A stretch of DNA of 7,231 nucleotides from Deltaproteobacteria bacterium (GTDB lineage Bacteria > Desulfobacterota > Desulfobulbia > Desulfobulbales > BM004), in contig JAFDCT010000176.1 in NCBI GenBank assembly GCA_019312695.1, positions 1 to 7,231 of the forward strand, written 5' to 3'. Below, piece by piece: positions 1 through 4,330 of the stretch. Position 1 is the first letter of the stretch; each line of letters begins with the position of its first letter. A model generated the notes under the pieces. It was given only the letters and a program-made list of their open reading frames with translations, did no database searches and was not told the origin of the DNA. A program made the translations under genes and the position numbers.

Positions 1-446
1 TCCGTCCCTATAATGACCGCCATGTATCCGCCCAGGTTGGCCTGGGAACTTAATACATCCATTTTCTGAGCCACAGTGGAACGGGGCAGCATTTCCAGGC
101 TGACACAGCTGATGGAGCATTCCTTCATTTTCTCAACCAGCTCAAGTTCATTGAAGGGATCAAGATAGCTGACATGGATGCAGCCTTTTTTCATCAGTTC
201 CACTTCTTCGATGGGCGGCTTGCGGAGACGCAGGACAATATCGGCGGACCGGAGCAGGACTTTCCTGTCATTCTTTACCTTTGCTCCCACTTTCTCATAA
301 TCCGCATCCCCGTACCGGCAGGTTGTCCCCAGGCCGGCTTCGATTTCCACCTCGGCCCCAAGCTTGACGAGCTTGTCCACTGTCGGCGGGATGAGGGGAA
401 TGCGCATTTCGCCCTCATACGTTTCTTTCATTACAGCAATTTTCAT
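1..446 (-). CDS. pntA: NAD(P) transhydrogenase alpha subunit, N-terminal part (cut by left window edge)
   Basis: Proton-translocating (Re/Si-specific) transhydrogenases move hydride between NADH and NADP+ at the inner membrane, driven by the proton gradient. The alpha subunit carries the NAD(H)-binding domain I. The visible 148 codons start MKIAVMKETYEGEMRIPLIP and cover the N-terminal domain shared by alanine dehydrogenase and PntA. Two stretches favour PntA over alanine dehydrogenase: VLRLRKPPIEEVELMKKG near residues 77-95, and the late segment STVAQKMDVLSSQANLGGY near 123-141, which matches the SRAQ..DALSSMANIAGY region of E. coli PntA. The ATG at 446 is preceded by a purine-rich GAGAGAGGGG sequence about 7 bases upstream, which supports this start. 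The gene runs off the left edge, so it cannot be said whether alpha is full length or split into PntAA and PntAB, or whether pntB follows. It lies 225 bases downstream of the OMP gene on the same strand, with a possible promoter of its own between them. Confidence 0.93.
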   Translation of the reverse strand, partial: MKIAVMKETYEGEMRIPLIPPTVDKLVKLGAEVEIEAGLGTTCRYGDADYEKVGAKVKNDRKVLLRSADIVLRLRKPPIEEVELMKKGCIHVSYLDPFNELELVEKMKECSISCVSLEMLPRSTVAQKMDVLSSQANLGGYMAVIIGT

Positions 447-492
447 AATGGCCCCTCTCTCAAGAAAAGATGGCGTGTAATTCCATCGGGTC

Positions 493-536
493 AAATATAA
501 AAAATAAAGAGGGTGAGACTCTCAATAAGTTCACCC
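493..536 (-). terminator. Weak hairpin plus U-rich tract in the pntA leader (terminator or attenuator candidate)
   Basis: Read on the minus strand, GGGTGA (536-531) pairs with TCACCC (516-511) across a 14-base loop. TCTTTATTTTTTATATTT follows immediately. This has the order of an intrinsic terminator, but the stem is only 6 bp. A competing 11-base palindrome, TGAGA-C-TCTCA (514-524), overlaps the right arm, so two structures exclude each other. It lies between the proposed pntA promoter and the pntA start. It could stop read-through from the upstream OMP gene or attenuate pntA. Both readings are inference. Confidence 0.35.
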
Positions 537-537
537 A

Positions 538-568
538 TTTATAATTGGCATATGCCGGGAAATCACAA
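538..568 (-). promoter_or_regulatory. Possible sigma70-type promoter for pntA
   Basis: On the minus strand a TTGTGA -35-like box (568-563) is followed after 19 bases by TATAAA (543-538). A perfect 10-base palindrome, GGCATATGCC (547-556), lies in the spacer and could be an operator. The spacer is longer than the optimal 17 bases and the -35 box is imperfect. A second weak option is TTGACC close to 490 with no good -10 box. The implied leader is about 85-90 bases. Confidence 0.35.
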
Positions 569-607
569 CGCTAAAGTGTTAACAAACTTCAGGAGTGAGC
601 GAAATAC

Positions 608-640
608 CATATTTGGGTAATAAATGCACCCCCAAATATG
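608..640. repeat. 10-bp inverted repeat between the OMP gene and pntA
   Basis: CATATTTGGG (608-617) and CCCAAATATG (631-640) are perfect inverted copies separated by 13 bases. On the plus strand the hairpin is followed by ATTTTTTA, giving a terminator-like layout, although no plus-strand gene precedes it. On the minus strand it lies 32 bases downstream of the OMP stop codon but is followed by GTATTTCG, which is a poor U-tract. It may act as a 3'-end stabiliser or weak terminator for the OMP transcript, or as a protein-binding site. Confidence 0.45.
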
Positions 641-671
641 ATTTTTTACTATGGCCAACTATTTCTTATGG

Positions 672-1325
672 TTAGAAGGCCAGCCTTACACCGGCCAGCA
701 GCCGATGGCTGGCATATTCGTAATCAAGGGTATTGCCGTCCTGCTTTGTAAATTCAGGATCCGTTGTGCCGTAGTACCTGTAGCTGAAATCTAAGAGGAA
801 ATGCGGGCTGAATTCCCAACAAACCCCGAGTCCGGCCTGATAGGCGAGCAGTTTGCTGTCACTGTCATCGACAAACAACGTATCGCGAATGGAGACGTTG
901 TCCAGGCTTACTTTGGCCCAGCCCAGACCCAGCAGGGCATACACTATTATACCGGACTGCGTCTTATGCTCGCCGATGGTGTTGAGCATAACGCTGGTCC
1001 GTTCTGCAGAGCCGGTTGCCGTTTCACCCCCCTGGACAAATTCAGCCTCCTTTATATCATTTGACGCTGTGTTGAATTCAAGTTCTACACGCCCCCGGCC
1101 CATTTTGGGATATTCAGTGCCAAGATCATACCCCAGGGTGATGCTTCCATCAAAGCCGCCATCAAAGCTGAAATTCGTACTGCCGCCAGCATCACTGGCC
1201 TTTGAATCGGGAAGAAAACTTCCACCTCCCAGGAAACCTATATAATAACCTGCGGCATGAGCAGATGTATTGAGGCCGAGAACCAACAGGGCTGCGACTA
1301 TCAGGCACTGAAAGGTTTTTTGCAT
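672..1325 (-). CDS. Small outer-membrane beta-barrel protein
   Basis: The product is 217 residues. Residues 1-24 form a Sec signal peptide: MQKTF, then a hydrophobic stretch, then SAHA|AGYY at the cleavage site. The mature part of about 193 residues alternates polar and apolar/aromatic residues in short strands, for example GYYIGFLGGGSF, GSITLGYDLG, GRVELEFNTA, IIVYALLGLGWAKV, FLLDFSYRYYG and HRLLAGVRLAF. It ends in phenylalanine, the usual terminal residue recognised by the BAM machinery. Size and layout fit an eight-stranded OmpA/OmpW-like or 'outer membrane protein beta-barrel' family member. The specific role (porin, structural or adhesin) cannot be told. The ATG at 1325 follows GGAGAGGAG at suitable spacing. 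It starts 92 bases downstream of the lipoprotein gene on the same strand with no convincing terminator between them, so co-transcription is likely. C169 is the only cysteine in the mature protein. Confidence 0.85.
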   Translation of the reverse strand: MQKTFQCLIVAALLVLGLNTSAHAAGYYIGFLGGGSFLPDSKASDAGGSTNFSFDGGFDGSITLGYDLGTEYPKMGRGRVELEFNTASNDIKEAEFVQGGETATGSAERTSVMLNTIGEHKTQSGIIVYALLGLGWAKVSLDNVSIRDTLFVDDSDSKLLAYQAGLGVCWEFSPHFLLDFSYRYYGTTDPEFTKQDGNTLDYEYASHRLLAGVRLAF

Positions 1326-1417
1326 AATAAAGTACTCCTCTCCTTTTGATAATTTTGAAGATTTTCGGGATACATCAACGAAGACTTAACCCCAGGAAAT
1401 ATACTCGCTATTCCTGT

Positions 1418-2605
1418 TCACAATACGGGTTCGACTGTCAGGACTGTCGTATCTGAAACATTTCCAACACCAGTATTAATAAATGCCTCTATAATAGTAG
1501 TACAGGGGCCTGTACTTTCACAGGTACTTGTAAACAAGCCACCGCTTACCCCATAATAAATGATGCTGCCTGCAGAAGGATTACTGCTAAGCCAGGTCAC
1601 ATCCCTGGTTATATCCTGTTGAGTGTTATCTGAAAATGTTCCGGTCGCCGTGTACTGCAGCTCTTCACCTGCCTGTATCGTACTGTTTTCAGGGGTAACC
1701 CTGATCGACTGAATAAATGCATCGGTTATCCTTAATACAAATGTATCTGAAAACGTGGACCCATTAACATCGAGTGTTGCGCTGATCTCCACCTGGCCTG
1801 TTGCAATCCCTTCTGCCAAACCCTTATTGTCGATAATTGCGATACTGTTATCAGCTGACTGCCAGTTCACCATATCAGTTATATCCTCAATTCTGTCATC
1901 GCTGTATTTACCCTCGGCCTGAAACTGCACGGTTGTTCCCTGGGCTATTGTTGTTACTTCCGGAGTTATCGTTATCGAATTCAGTATAGCGGGGGTTACC
2001 AGAAGGTTCGTACTGGATGCAAGACCCTGCCAGGTTCCTGTTATTGTGGTGCTGCCGCTGGCAAGAGTTGTGGCCAAACCGGTGTTGTCGATAGTTGCAA
2101 AGTTTGTATTAGAGGATTCCCATGTTGCCAGTGGTGTTATATCCTGGATTGAGTTGTCTGAAAAAGTTCCGACTGCTTCGTACTGCTGGGTGAAACCTGC
2201 AGGAAGCTCAGCATCCTGCGGTGTTATCGCAATTGCATCGAGAGAAACATCTGTGACAATGACTGGAGCGCTCCCCAAAATATCAACATAAATAGCGATA
2301 ACCGAAGTTTCTCCCAGCGCAAGTGCTGTTACCAGGCCTTCACTGCCCGTAGCAGTACCCACTGAGGCAATGGCTGCGTTATCTATGCTCCATGATACTT
2401 CGGTTGTAATATCCTTGGTAAATGCCCCTGAAAAATCCCCTATTGCCCTGTACTGGTTCACGGTCTGATTTGCCATGGTTTGGTATGTCCCGGTCACCTC
2501 GATGGATGTGAGAGGAACAAATGTATTATTCCGGGTCGGGTCGTCTGACGAACAACCAACAAGCAGGAATAAAAAGAAAACCTGTATTGTTTTATAAAGG
2601 CGCAT
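1418..2605 (-). CDS. Surface/periplasmic lipoprotein with four bacterial Ig-like (Big_2-type) domains
   Basis: The product is 395 residues. The N-terminus has a type II signal peptide with lipobox LLVGC, so C18 is the predicted lipidated cysteine. Residue +2 is Ser, which does not give the inner-membrane retention signal. After a short linker come four tandem domains near 32-119, 122-205, 208-295 and 298-393. Each opens with a strand such as LDAIAITP, LNSITITP or IQSIRVTP, and carries a Y/F-x-A-x-G-x-F/Y-S-D-x-x-x-x-DIT signature followed by W-x-S-x-N. This is the pattern of Big_2 (BID_2) Ig-like folds. The last domain diverges in its second half and holds two cysteines (C362 and C368) that could form a disulphide. 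No catalytic domain is visible, so a structural, adhesive or scaffold role is an inference. The ATG at 2605 follows GGGAGGAAAAGGT, a strong ribosome binding site. Its promoter candidate lies at 2638-2666, and the beta-barrel gene follows downstream. Confidence 0.85.
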   Translation of the reverse strand: MRLYKTIQVFFLFLLVGCSSDDPTRNNTFVPLTSIEVTGTYQTMANQTVNQYRAIGDFSGAFTKDITTEVSWSIDNAAIASVGTATGSEGLVTALALGETSVIAIYVDILGSAPVIVTDVSLDAIAITPQDAELPAGFTQQYEAVGTFSDNSIQDITPLATWESSNTNFATIDNTGLATTLASGSTTITGTWQGLASSTNLLVTPAILNSITITPEVTTIAQGTTVQFQAEGKYSDDRIEDITDMVNWQSADNSIAIIDNKGLAEGIATGQVEISATLDVNGSTFSDTFVLRITDAFIQSIRVTPENSTIQAGEELQYTATGTFSDNTQQDITRDVTWLSSNPSAGSIIYYGVSGGLFTSTCESTGPCTTIIEAFINTGVGNVSDTTVLTVEPVL

Positions 2606-2637
2606 ACCTTTTCCTCCCTGGGAAAGTTATGTGATGC

Positions 2638-2666
2638 AAAATAGCACGGTGCTGAATCTCCTGCAA
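2638..2666 (-). promoter_or_regulatory. Sigma70-type promoter for the Ig-like lipoprotein gene
   Basis: On the minus strand TTGCAG (2666-2661) and TATTTT (2643-2638) are separated by exactly 17 bases. This places transcription start near 2631 and gives a leader of about 25 bases containing the GGGAGG ribosome binding site. The spacer contains an 11-base palindrome, AGCAC-G-GTGCT (2643-2653), adjoining the -10 box, which is a reasonable place for a repressor to bind. The poly-G tract at 2705-2730 starts about 39 bases upstream of the -35 box. Confidence 0.5.
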
Positions 2667-2704
2667 GTTCCGTTTTTTTGCCATACATAAATAAGTAGTT
2701 TTCA

Positions 2705-2730
2705 GGGGGTGGGGGGGGATGGGGGGGGGG
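2705..2730 (+). repeat. Poly-G tract (23 G in 26 bases)
   Basis: Runs of 5, 8 and 10 G are interrupted only by T (2710) and AT (2719-2720). The tract could form a G-quadruplex on the plus strand. In the frame of the downstream beta-helix fragment it encodes mostly glycine, and such proteins do carry glycine runs just before a GIY motif. It is also the junction where homology to that family begins, with stop codons in all three frames just upstream (2688-2698). Tracts of this kind can be slippage hotspots, but they can also be poly-G sequencing artefacts or false assembly joins. Confidence 0.9.
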
Positions 2731-3078
2731 TGCGGAATCTACGGTGAGGTTCGTAAAGGTTCATCCATCCTCGATATTTATAACAATTCAGCTGCAGGCA
2801 ATGGAGCTGATATTTTTATCTACAATCCCGATAACACTGCAGTAAATATAAAGAATAACGATTTCAGCCCTGACGTACCAAAAAAGTTTTATATTGAAAA
2901 CAATGGTAATCTCAGTCAGACAAACAACCTGAATAATATCGATCCTCTTTTTACCGGCCCTGCAATAGATGATTATCGTCTTATTTCAGATTCTCCTCTT
3001 ATTGACCAGCGAGACAACCTTGCACCTGCTGTCCCTTTTGAAGACCCAGAGGGGATTCCCAGACCTGCTAATGGATAA
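2719..3078 (+). pseudogene. C-terminal fragment of a right-handed beta-helix / choice-of-anchor-Q type surface protein
   Basis: The 119-codon reading frame has the end of a parallel beta-helix surface protein. It begins GIYGEV..GSSILDIYNNSAAGNGADIFIYN (asparagine- and glycine-rich short strands). It then has NNIDPLFTGPAIDDYRLISD and SPLIDQRDN...DPEGIPRPANG. The order NIDPLF - DYRL - SPLID - PRP.NG is the characteristic C-terminal block of choice-of-anchor Q proteins, which normally continue to a DIGAYE motif. Here a TAA follows ANG, and I did not find that motif downstream in another frame. The N-terminus has no signal peptide, no ribosome binding site and no helix repeats. The nominal ATG is inside the poly-G tract, and the frame is open upstream only to 2695. 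Full-length members are usually several hundred residues, so this is almost certainly a truncated remnant or an assembly fragment. It ends 30 bases before a strong terminator. Confidence 0.7.
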
Positions 3079-3108
3079 TTTATACATCCCTTTAATTTAC
3101 GGCGTGTC

Positions 3109-3139
3109 AAAAAGGCAGGGCAAAGCACCCTGCCTTTTT
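3109..3139. terminator. Bidirectional intrinsic terminator between convergent genes
   Basis: GGCAGGG (3114-3120) pairs with CCCTGCC (3128-3134) over the loop CAAAGCA. The stem is flanked by AAAAA on the left and TTTTT on the right, so it reads as a rho-independent terminator on both strands. It lies 30 bases after the beta-helix fragment stop on the plus strand and 27 bases after the cytochrome c stop on the minus strand, so it serves both. Confidence 0.9.
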
Positions 3140-3166
3140 ATATTGACCAATATTACGTATCTAAAT

Positions 3167-3478
3167 CTATTCATGTAATGACTGGATATACATCTTAAGC
3201 GACCGCATATTCGCTGTTCTGCCGTCAAGCTTTTCACCCGCCATTTTACCGACAAGACAGTTGTTGACCAGCTTGGAAAGCTTCTTCTTTCCCGCAACAT
3301 TTTCCAACCCCTTGCCTCCAGCATGGCAACTGTTGCAGGAAGACTCATCTGTCGAACCGTTAAGTTTAGGATCATTAAACAGTTCCTGACCCAGTTCCAC
3401 TGAAGTTTTTCGTGCTGCATGGGCAGTTCCCAGAAAAAATATGGTCAGGACCGCTGCCAGCCAAATCTGTTTTTTCAT
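3167..3478 (-). CDS. Small exported monohaem c-type cytochrome
   Basis: The product is 103 residues. Residues 1-21 are a Sec signal peptide (MKKQIWLAAVLTIFFLGTAHA, with cleavage expected at AHA|A), so the mature protein of about 82 residues works in the periplasm. A single haem-attachment motif C48-N-S-C51-H52 sits in SCNSCHAGGKGLENV. The upstream ELGQELFNDPKLNG and the C-terminal MRSLKMYIQSL resemble small class I-like cytochromes of Desulfobacterota. In these the methionine before the last helix (here probably M91) is the likely distal haem ligand; M79 and M96 are alternatives. C74 in VNNCLVGKM is an additional cysteine outside the haem motif and occupies a position often seen as VNxCI in this family. 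An electron-carrier role is inferred, and its redox partner is unknown. The ATG at 3478 has an AAGGAG ribosome binding site 7 bases upstream. It is a single-gene unit with its own promoter candidate (3553-3581) and terminator. Confidence 0.88.
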   Translation of the reverse strand: MKKQIWLAAVLTIFFLGTAHAARKTSVELGQELFNDPKLNGSTDESSCNSCHAGGKGLENVAGKKKLSKLVNNCLVGKMAGEKLDGRTANMRSLKMYIQSLHE

Positions 3479-3552
3479 TGTTTTCTCCTTTTCAATTAAT
3501 TTTCCTTTAACTGCATAACCATTCTTTACCGCGGTATGTTTCCGGATGGTTA

Positions 3553-3581
3553 TTTATGGCAGCATCGGGGAACCAGGTCAA
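3553..3581 (-). promoter_or_regulatory. Sigma70-type promoter for cytochrome c
   Basis: On the minus strand TTGACC (3581-3576) and CATAAA (3558-3553) are separated by exactly 17 bases. Each box differs from consensus at one or two positions. Transcription would start near 3546, leaving a leader of about 68 bases before the cytochrome ATG. Confidence 0.55.
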
Positions 3582-3671
3582 CGCCAAGAAATGAACAGCG
3601 GAATATCGGTCCAAACCTATGATTTTGTCACTTATTTTTTTCTCTCGCCTAGTAGCTTTTTTTCTGGTCAG

Positions 3672-3691
3672 CAAAGGGATACAGCCCTTTG
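3672..3691. promoter_or_regulatory. Inverted repeat overlapping the hsp20 -35 box
   Basis: CAAAGGG (3672-3678) and CCCTTTG (3685-3691) are perfect inverted copies around a 6-base centre. The right arm shares its final TTG with the TTGACA -35 box of the proposed hsp20 promoter. A dimeric regulator bound here would touch that promoter. The regulator is not identifiable from sequence. Confidence 0.45.
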
Positions 3692-3717
3692 ACAGGACTA
3701 AAATACATACTTATTTT
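3689..3717 (+). promoter_or_regulatory. Promoter candidate for hsp20
   Basis: A consensus TTGACA (3689-3694) is followed after 17 bases by TATTTT (3712-3717). Transcription would start near 3724, giving a leader of about 98 bases. I see no clear sigma32-type pair (CTTGAA with a CCCCAT-like -10), so heat control, if any, would have to come from an operator or the leader RNA. Confidence 0.5.
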
Positions 3718-3762
3718 TTAATTAGAAGGATTATACATTTTATTGTAAAGCAGAAGGCAATT

Positions 3763-3778
3763 CCTCATACGTATGAGG
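3763..3778. promoter_or_regulatory. Perfect 16-base palindrome in the hsp20 leader
   Basis: CCTCATACGTATGAGG is its own reverse complement. As DNA it is a candidate operator about 40 bases downstream of the predicted start site. As RNA it would fold into a 6-bp stem with an ACGU loop. Its CCTC arm could alternatively pair with GAGG of the ribosome binding site (3811-3814). Confidence 0.5.
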
Positions 3779-3782
3779 GTTG

Positions 3783-3819
3783 TCTTCAACAAACCGACAG
3801 TAGCTTGAAGGAGGTGATC
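3783..3819 (+). promoter_or_regulatory. hsp20 ribosome binding site, extended, partly closed by a leader hairpin
   Basis: AAGGAGGTGATC (3808-3819) is a 12-base match to the complement of the 16S rRNA 3' end (GATCACCTCCTT), far longer than a typical site, and sits just before the ATG at 3822. Upstream, TCTTCAA (3783-3789) pairs with TTGAAGG (3805-3811) across a 15-base loop: six Watson-Crick pairs plus one U-G. This covers the AAGG start of the site. A strong site closed by a short weak stem is the usual build of heat-opened RNA thermometers in hsp20 leaders. That function is inferred. Confidence 0.45.
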
Positions 3820-3821
3820 AT

Positions 3822-4268
3822 ATGAACATTATCCCGTGGAAACCCTTTGGTGAACTGACAACGTTCCGGAAAGAAATGGACAGCCTCTGGGACCGGTTTT
3901 TCCCGGAGATACCTTTCCAGGAAAGGTATCTTGCCCATGAATGGCTGCCGTCAATTGACCTGACAGAAACAAAGGACTCGCTGGTTGTCAGGGCTGAACT
4001 TCCCGGTCTGGATGCAAAGGATGTAGACATCATCCTGACAGATGACATCCTCACCATCAGGGGTGAGAAGAAGGAAGAGAAAGAAGAAAAGGATGAGCAC
4101 CGGTTCTATGTTGAAAGGTACTGCGGCGAATTTGAGCGGAGGATCAAACTGCCGGCCCTTGTTAAAATCGACAAGATTGATGCCACCTTTAAGAAGGGTA
4201 TCCTGTCCATCAATATGCCAAAATCCGAGGAGGCCAAGAAAAAGGAAATAAAGATCAAGGTCCATTAA
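3822..4268 (+). CDS. Hsp20-family small heat-shock protein (alpha-crystallin domain)
   Basis: The product is 148 residues, typical of bacterial Hsp20. It is an ATP-independent cytoplasmic holdase that forms oligomers and keeps unfolding proteins soluble for DnaK/ClpB. The N-terminal arm, MNIIPWKPFGELTTFRKEMD with LWDRFF, has the usual 'fold W-P-F..L..F..EMD.LFDRFF' pattern. The alpha-crystallin domain spans about 41-136: WLPSIDLTETKDSLVVRAELPGL opens it, and the signature A-T-F-K-K-G-I-L-S-I at 121-130 closes it, with PK at 133-134. A highly charged KKEEKEEKDEH loop occupies 83-93. The C-terminal I-x-I anchor motif is I143-K-I145 (or I145-K-V147). The ATG is fixed by an exceptionally strong ribosome binding site. 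It is monocistronic, with its own promoter candidate and terminator, and divergent from the cytochrome gene. Confidence 0.96.
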   Translation: MNIIPWKPFGELTTFRKEMDSLWDRFFPEIPFQERYLAHEWLPSIDLTETKDSLVVRAELPGLDAKDVDIILTDDILTIRGEKKEEKEEKDEHRFYVERYCGEFERRIKLPALVKIDKIDATFKKGILSINMPKSEEAKKKEIKIKVH

Positions 4269-4297
4269 TACGGCAGTTAGGCTGCTGAAATAAAAAA

Positions 4298-4330
4298 GGT
4301 CTGCCGGTTGATTTCCGGCAGACCCTTTTT
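4298..4330. terminator. Strong intrinsic terminator after hsp20 (bidirectional)
   Basis: GGTCTGCCGG (4298-4307) and CCGGCAGACC (4315-4324) form a perfect 10-bp GC-rich stem with a 7-base loop. C and TTTTT follow. The stop codon of hsp20 is 29 bases upstream. A run of six A on the left side means it would also work on the minus strand. There it is the first good terminator downstream of nuoN, though about 370 bases away. Confidence 0.92.

Larger units (their letters stand above)
3479..3821. other. 343-base divergent intergenic region between cytochrome c and hsp20
   Basis: No gene is supported here. An open 68-codon frame starting at 3619 is AT-driven and has no recognisable product. The region holds a cytochrome promoter candidate (3553-3581), an hsp20 promoter candidate (3689-3717), an inverted repeat on the hsp20 -35 box (3672-3691), a 16-base palindrome (3763-3778) and the hsp20 leader hairpin with its ribosome binding site. 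Between the promoters there are two T7-8 tracts (near 3634-3641 and 3657-3663), possibly giving intrinsic bends. No CIRCE element (TTAGCACTC-N9-GAGTGCTAA) is present. Confidence 0.7.

Noticed and set aside
1..446. Alanine dehydrogenase instead of transhydrogenase
   Set aside because: The MDVLSSQANLGGY segment and the RKPP motif follow the transhydrogenase alpha pattern rather than the PMSEVAGRM pattern of alanine dehydrogenase.
174..500. 108-codon plus-strand open frame
   Set aside because: It lies antisense to pntA, whose protein matches a known family, so it is a shadow frame.
853..1245. 130-codon and 87-codon plus-strand frames over the beta-barrel gene
   Set aside because: They are antisense to a gene with a signal peptide, ribosome binding site and C-terminal Phe; no signals of their own.
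2494..2688. 64-codon minus-strand frame overlapping the lipoprotein start
   Set aside because: It runs through the promoter and ribosome binding site of the lipoprotein gene and has no recognisable product.
3097..3420. 107-codon minus-strand frame overlapping cytochrome c
   Set aside because: Out-of-frame with the CNSCH cytochrome and runs through the terminator.
3479..3821. CIRCE or sigma32 control of hsp20
   Set aside because: No TTAGCACTC-N9-GAGTGCTAA and no CTTGAA/CCCCAT pair found.
3619..3825. 68-codon plus-strand frame upstream of hsp20
   Set aside because: AT-driven, crosses both promoter and leader elements, and has no ribosome binding site or family resemblance.
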